Assembly: GCA_016783355.1 (NCBI GenBank)
Contig: JADHWR010000053.1
Span: 1 to 7,839 of the forward strand
Direction: 5' to 3'
DNA length: 7,839 bases
Origin: Candidatus Omnitrophota bacterium
GTDB taxonomy: Bacteria > Omnitrophota > Gorgyraeia > Gygaellales > JAHJCI01
Part shown: positions 5,356 to 7,839 of the stretch, piece after piece
Layout: each line of letters opens with the position of its first letter
How positions within the stretch are numbered: position 1 is the stretch's first letter
The notes under the pieces: model-generated
What the model was told of the DNA's origin: nothing
The model's input: the letters and a program-made list of their open reading frames with translations, nothing else
Database searches by the model: none
Position numbers and translations under genes: made by a program

Positions 5356-6303
5356 ATGCTTGGCGATTCTTTTTTAAAACAGAGACTAATACAAAAAAAG
5401 AGCAAAAGGACTTCAGGATTAATTATCGGCTTAATACTTTTTGCCAACTTTATTTACCCCGTGCAAAGCGAATGCTCAATGATTCAAGAGGATTGGTTGA
5501 AAACAGTGGTTTTAATAGAGCAGGAAGCCAAAAACGAGAAAGGTCAATCCCAAATCATACCTATTGGCACAGGATTTTTATTACGCAGTGAAAGAGGATT
5601 TTATTACGTGGTTACTTGTAAGCATGTAGTGAGGAAAAAGGGCAGGCTTAATAAGGAGGGATTATTCTATCGGTTAAATACAAGATCATTTATCGATGAC
5701 CCCTTTCATCGCAGGTCGATAAATGCATTATTGGAGGAATTAGAGGTTGATTATTTTTTACATCCCGATGATCGCGTTGATATTGCCGTATTTCCAATTA
5801 AGGTAGATGTGCGAAAAGATGATATCAAGTTTGCAACATTTAGCATTTTTGAGGAGTTAGAAAATATTTATCCCGGAGAAGATGTCTTTTTCATCGGATA
5901 TCCCATTGGAACAGTGCTTTCTGAGAGAAATCAGCCCGTGGTTCGCAATGGAATAATTTCTCGCAAAAATGAAGATTTTAGATTTCTAATCGAAGGAGCA
6001 AGCTTTCCCGGCAATAGCGGCAGCCCCGTAATCACAAAAAGCCTACCCTACACATATAATCGTGAAAAAAAATTATTTAATCTCAAAGAAGTCAAGCAGG
6101 CGCGATTTATCGGTATAATTTATCAACAAATTCGCTACAGAGAATCAGCGATCAGCCCGCAGACAGGGAATGTAAGGGTTATTTTTGAAGAAAATACCGG
6201 CCTTTCTAAGGTTATACCATCCAATTTTATTAAGGATATTTTAGAGTCCGAACCTGTGAAGGCTTACGAAAAAAGAGAAGCAGGAAAAAGATTAAAACAT
6301 TAG
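5356..6303 (+). CDS. Exported trypsin-like serine protease
   Basis: A 315-residue protein with a basic N-region, a hydrophobic segment (LIIGLILFANFIYPV, 22-36) and a possible signal-peptidase site near VQS-E (38/39), so it is probably periplasmic or membrane-tethered. The remainder is a chymotrypsin-fold (S1-like) peptidase: GTGFLL (71-76) leads into VVTCKHVV with catalytic H90, VDIAVFP holds D142, FIGYPIG (179-185) is typical of this subgroup, and FPGNSGSP (217-224) holds the nucleophile S221. The triad is complete. No PDZ domain is present, unlike DegP/HtrA; the tail beyond ~300 is charged and Lys/Arg-rich. An insert between H90 and D142 (about 96-136) is longer than in minimal trypsin-like domains. 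The start is set by AAAGGAG. It follows the HD-domain gene closely; a role in envelope proteolysis is inferred and its substrate is unknown. Confidence 0.85.
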   Translation: MLGDSFLKQRLIQKKSKRTSGLIIGLILFANFIYPVQSECSMIQEDWLKTVVLIEQEAKNEKGQSQIIPIGTGFLLRSERGFYYVVTCKHVVRKKGRLNKEGLFYRLNTRSFIDDPFHRRSINALLEELEVDYFLHPDDRVDIAVFPIKVDVRKDDIKFATFSIFEELENIYPGEDVFFIGYPIGTVLSERNQPVVRNGIISRKNEDFRFLIEGASFPGNSGSPVITKSLPYTYNREKKLFNLKEVKQARFIGIIYQQIRYRESAISPQTGNVRVIFEENTGLSKVIPSNFIKDILESEPVKAYEKREAGKRLKH

Positions 6304-6444
6304 GCTAAGCGGTAGAGATCCCCAGGTCGGATCTTGAGAATCCACTCAAAAAGCGGTAAAAATCTCTGTAATCATTAGGCTAAAACGAGTTTCCTAACAG
6401 CCTACACTATATATTAAGGTAAGAAAGGAAGACAGGAGGATGGT
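6304..6444. other. Intergenic leader with direct repeats and two short hairpins
   Basis: This 141-base gap holds the direct repeat CATTAGGCTAA (6298-6308, overlapping the protease stop, and 6373-6383) and AAGCGGTA (6307-6314 and 6351-6358). Two stems are possible: AGATCC/GGATCT (6316-6321 with 6329-6334) and TAGGCT/AGCCTA (6376-6381 with 6399-6404). Neither is followed by a T-run, so they are not clear terminators. An AT-rich TATATATT (6408-6415) could be a -10 region, without a convincing -35. Confidence 0.4.
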
Positions 6445-6819
6445 ATGAAAAGAGTGATTTTGGTAGTTTTAAGTATTTGTTTTTTGGGGACATTGTGTGG
6501 TTGTGCTGCAGTTTTGCTCGGTGGAGCCGTGGCCGGTGGGATGGCGGTTAGCAAAGATACGGCAAAGCTTGAGACAGATACAAGCTTTCAGCGCGCCTGG
6601 ACAGTAACCTATAATACCTTGCTGGAAATGGGGGAAATAAGCTTAAGAGATGAAGACGCCGGTGAAATTGAGGCAAAGATTAATGACAGCGACGTTACCG
6701 CACAAATTATTCGCATCACGCGTAAATCAGTAAGGATTGAAATAAAAGCAAGAAAGAACCTCATGCCCGAAGTAGGCTTAGCAGTAGAAATTATCAATAA
6801 GATTAACAGAAGGCTATAA
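6445..6819 (+). CDS. DUF3568-like lipoprotein
   Basis: A 124-residue lipoprotein. The signal sequence is MKRVILVVLSICFLGT followed by the lipobox L17-C18-G19-C20; C20 should be lipidated and the protein anchored to a membrane. After the cysteine there is a Gly/Ala-rich hydrophobic stretch (AAVLLGGAVAGGMAV), then a small alpha/beta domain: FQRAWTVTYNTLLEMG, a segment ending EAKINDSDVTAQIIRI, then KSVRIEIKAR and a C-terminal amphipathic helix. This order matches the short DUF3568 lipoproteins found in several uncultured and deltaproteobacterial-type genomes, whose function is unknown. The ribosome binding site AGGAGG (6434-6439) is strong, five bases before the ATG; ATG 6440 is out of frame and stops after two codons. 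It stands alone, 141 bases after the protease and before a long gene-free region. Confidence 0.8.
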   Translation: MKRVILVVLSICFLGTLCGCAAVLLGGAVAGGMAVSKDTAKLETDTSFQRAWTVTYNTLLEMGEISLRDEDAGEIEAKINDSDVTAQIIRITRKSVRIEIKARKNLMPEVGLAVEIINKINRRL

Positions 6820-6847
6820 AATTCCGATACCGCTCAGCCCTTGAGAT

Positions 6848-6924
6848 TTATCCCGCCTTCGCAGAAGACCACGGCCTAAAGGCCTTAGGATGAATGCGAA
6901 GAAAGAGCTCACTCGGCGGGATAA
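6848..6924. other. Long imperfect hairpin (nested stems)
   Basis: TTATCCCGCC (6848-6857) is the exact reverse complement of GGCGGGATAA (6915-6924). Just inside, TTCGCA (6858-6863) pairs with TGCGAA (6895-6900), leaving a 14-base bulge on the right arm. The tip carries CCTAAAGGCCTTAGG (6875-6889), itself nearly palindromic. No reading frame of interest crosses it. It could be a structured RNA, a palindromic repeat or the 3' structure of the lipoprotein transcript; which one is not decidable here. Confidence 0.6.
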
Positions 6925-6981
6925 CCCCGACAGCAACAAGAAAATGTGGGACAAATTTTCGCAGTGTTTTGCTGTCGGGGT
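6924..6981. other. 13-bp perfect stem with 32-base loop
   Basis: ACCCCGACAGCAA (6924-6936) pairs exactly with TTGCTGTCGGGGT (6969-6981). The loop is 32 bases. It abuts the preceding hairpin, sharing base 6924, so the two would stack side by side. No T-run follows, so a simple intrinsic terminator is unlikely. Confidence 0.65.
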
Positions 6982-6992
6982 CAATAAAGGTA

Positions 6993-7019
6993 CCACGGGC
7001 ATGCCTGTGGGGTTGTTTT
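6993..7019 (+). terminator. Possible rho-independent terminator
   Basis: The near-palindrome CCACGGGCATGCCTGTGG (6993-7010), with one G-T wobble pair, is followed by GGTTGTTTT (7011-7019). The stem is GC-rich and the downstream stretch T-rich, but the T-run is interrupted by G, so this is a moderate candidate. It would end the lipoprotein transcript about 170 bases after its stop codon. Confidence 0.4.
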
Positions 7020-7047
7020 CCATTTGATATCGATGGCTGTCCGAAAG

Positions 7048-7122
7048 AAGATAGTATATAAGTCTAGCTCGTTCACGAAAGGGCCGGGCGAACGAAGCGA
7101 GTACTTATCTGCTAGTATTAAT
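7048..7122. repeat. Imperfect inverted repeat
   Basis: TAAGT (7059-7063) pairs with ACTTA (7103-7107) and CGTTC (7070-7074) with GAACG (7090-7094). The flanks AGATAGTATA (left) and CTAGTATTAAT (right) are also loosely complementary. The tip is GC-rich (CGAAAGGGCCGGGC) within AT-rich surroundings. It may be a degraded mobile repeat or a structured RNA. Confidence 0.4.
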
Positions 7123-7439
7123 TTAAGTTACATCTTTGCAAAAAAGACAATAGAATTCAATAAGTTAGAATAATAAAATAAGCATCATATTTTAAAAAGA
7201 CGATCGCGATTTGTTGCGTTTGTATTGAGAAATTTGCTAAACTTTGTGATAATTTTGCAGGAAAAATTTTTGTTTAAATTTTTGTAGCGAACCCCCAGAA
7301 TTACATAAAAGGCAGAATAATAAAAGATAAAGATATTTTTTTAAAAAATAGCAAAATTTTGCAAATTTAATTTTTTCGTCGCTGAATAAGTACAATTGGG
7401 TGTAAAAAAGGAAAATAAAGATTATTTTTAAAAAAAAAC
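7123..7439. other. Very AT-rich gene-free stretch
   Basis: About 320 bases with long A and T runs and low GC; I see no credible gene on either strand. Small features are a perfect palindrome GCAAAATTTTGC (7351-7362), a direct repeat of AAATTTTTGT (7264-7273 and 7276-7285), and CGATCGCGAT near 7201. The composition is typical of curved upstream promoter DNA or of sequence bound by nucleoid proteins, which is inference. It leads into the strong promoter at 7440. Confidence 0.5.
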
Positions 7440-7467
7440 TTGACAAACTACAAGAAATTGATATAGA
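7440..7467 (+). promoter_or_regulatory. Sigma70-type promoter for the TPR-like gene
   Basis: A perfect -35 TTGACA (7440-7445), a 16-base spacer and a -10 TATAGA (7462-7467), preceded by an A-tract (7430-7438) that could act as an UP element. Transcription would start near 7474-7476 and give a leader of about 80 bases before ATG 7557. This is the best promoter match in the window. Confidence 0.75.
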
Positions 7468-7556
7468 ATACTCCACGTCCATTGGTAGGGGGCAACCTAA
7501 AAAGTAGATTAATATTTTTTTAAATTAGAATATTCCCACCACATCATTAAGAGTGC

Positions 7557-7839
7557 ATGGGCTGGCGAAATAAAAAACCTCATTTTAATATTTCCAAACC
7601 GAAATATTTACTAGTTTTAGTATTTCCCCTACTATTTTCTTTTTTACTTATTAGTGCCACTCCGCATATCTGGGCAAGAGCCCTGACAAAAGAAGAAAAG
7701 CAAGAAATTAACTCCCTCTACAAAGAAGCCCTAAGTTGTTATTCTCAGAATGACCTCTATGGGGCGGAAGATATCTTTCGCCAAATCCTAAGCATTGATC
7801 CCGAGCAAAAGAAGGCACAAGTCTTTATTGATAAGAAAA
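7557..7839 (+). CDS. 5' part of an exported TPR-like protein (runs off the window)
   Basis: An open frame of 94 codons continues past the end of the window without a stop. The N-terminus is basic (MGWRNKKPHFNISKPKY), followed by a hydrophobic core LLVLVFPLLFSFLLISA (18-34) and a plausible cleavage after IWA-RA, so the product is exported. The mature start is a charged helix (LTKEEKQEINSLYKEALSCY), and then YKEALSCYSQNDLYGAEDIF plus RQILSIDPEQKKAQVFIDKK follows the tetratricopeptide pattern: a helix pair with small residues at the packing positions and the closing D-P. In similar genomes this layout opens secretin-like or large TPR envelope proteins, but the rest of the gene is needed to say which. 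The ribosome binding site is weak (AAGAG, 7549-7553); the strong promoter at 7440 supports a real gene. Confidence 0.8.
   Translation, partial: MGWRNKKPHFNISKPKYLLVLVFPLLFSFLLISATPHIWARALTKEEKQEINSLYKEALSCYSQNDLYGAEDIFRQILSIDPEQKKAQVFIDKK

Noticed and set aside
6814..7023. A 69-codon minus-strand open frame after the lipoprotein gene
   Set aside because: It is made of the arms of large palindromes, has no recognisable domain and no convincing ribosome binding site. The palindromes explain the open frame better.
7237..7482. An 81-codon minus-strand open frame
   Set aside because: It is rich in Phe, Leu, Ile and Lys purely because the DNA is AT-rich, and it runs through the plus-strand promoter at 7440.

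Overview
The window reads as a piece of chromosome from an uncultured Gram-negative bacterium. An outer-membrane barrel with a signal peptide, a lipoprotein with a lipobox and an exported serine protease imply a two-membrane envelope. The mixture of a DUF3568-like lipoprotein, paired stand-alone receivers, a YkgJ-type cysteine protein beside an RRM protein, and GGGACACCC-type palindromic repeats reminds me of Omnitrophota (Candidatus Omnitrophica) genomes. That placement is inference from gene style, not a measured result. All recognisable genes lie on the plus strand.

Layout. (1) 11-1370: a YkgJ-like Cys-cluster protein, an RRM RNA-binding protein with a long basic repeat-bearing tail, and a damaged small gene (one frameshift, one in-frame TGA) that starts inside the RRM stop codon. 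(2) 1383-2201: a formate/nitrite (FNT) channel whose last codons and stop lie in a 16-bp tandem repeat (2178-2225). (3) 2303-3794: two adjacent single-domain response regulators, probably a duplication, then a small outer-membrane beta-barrel protein. (4) 3841-4578: an RlmB/TrmH-type rRNA 2'-O-methyltransferase. (5) 4577-4713: a compact palindromic mobile-type repeat (REP/MITE-like) with 23-bp inverted ends and five copies of a GGGACACCC core, wedged between rlmB and the next gene. (6) 4733-6303: an HD-domain phosphohydrolase-like protein, in which the HD dyad reads ND, followed by an exported trypsin-like serine protease. (7) 6445-6819: a DUF3568-like lipoprotein. (8) 6820-7556: about 740 bases without a gene, with large hairpins in the first part, then a very AT-rich stretch ending in a strong sigma70-type promoter. 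(9) 7557-7839: the 5' end of an exported TPR-like protein that runs off the window.

The genes do not form one obvious pathway. They look like short transcription units of housekeeping (RNA binding, rRNA methylation), signalling (receivers without a kinase or output domain nearby) and envelope functions. I found no convincing new multi-gene system. The items most worth a second look are the palindromic element at 4577-4713, the decayed or recoded gene at 1075-1370, the structured gene-free region 6848-7107, and the HD protein with the altered metal motif.
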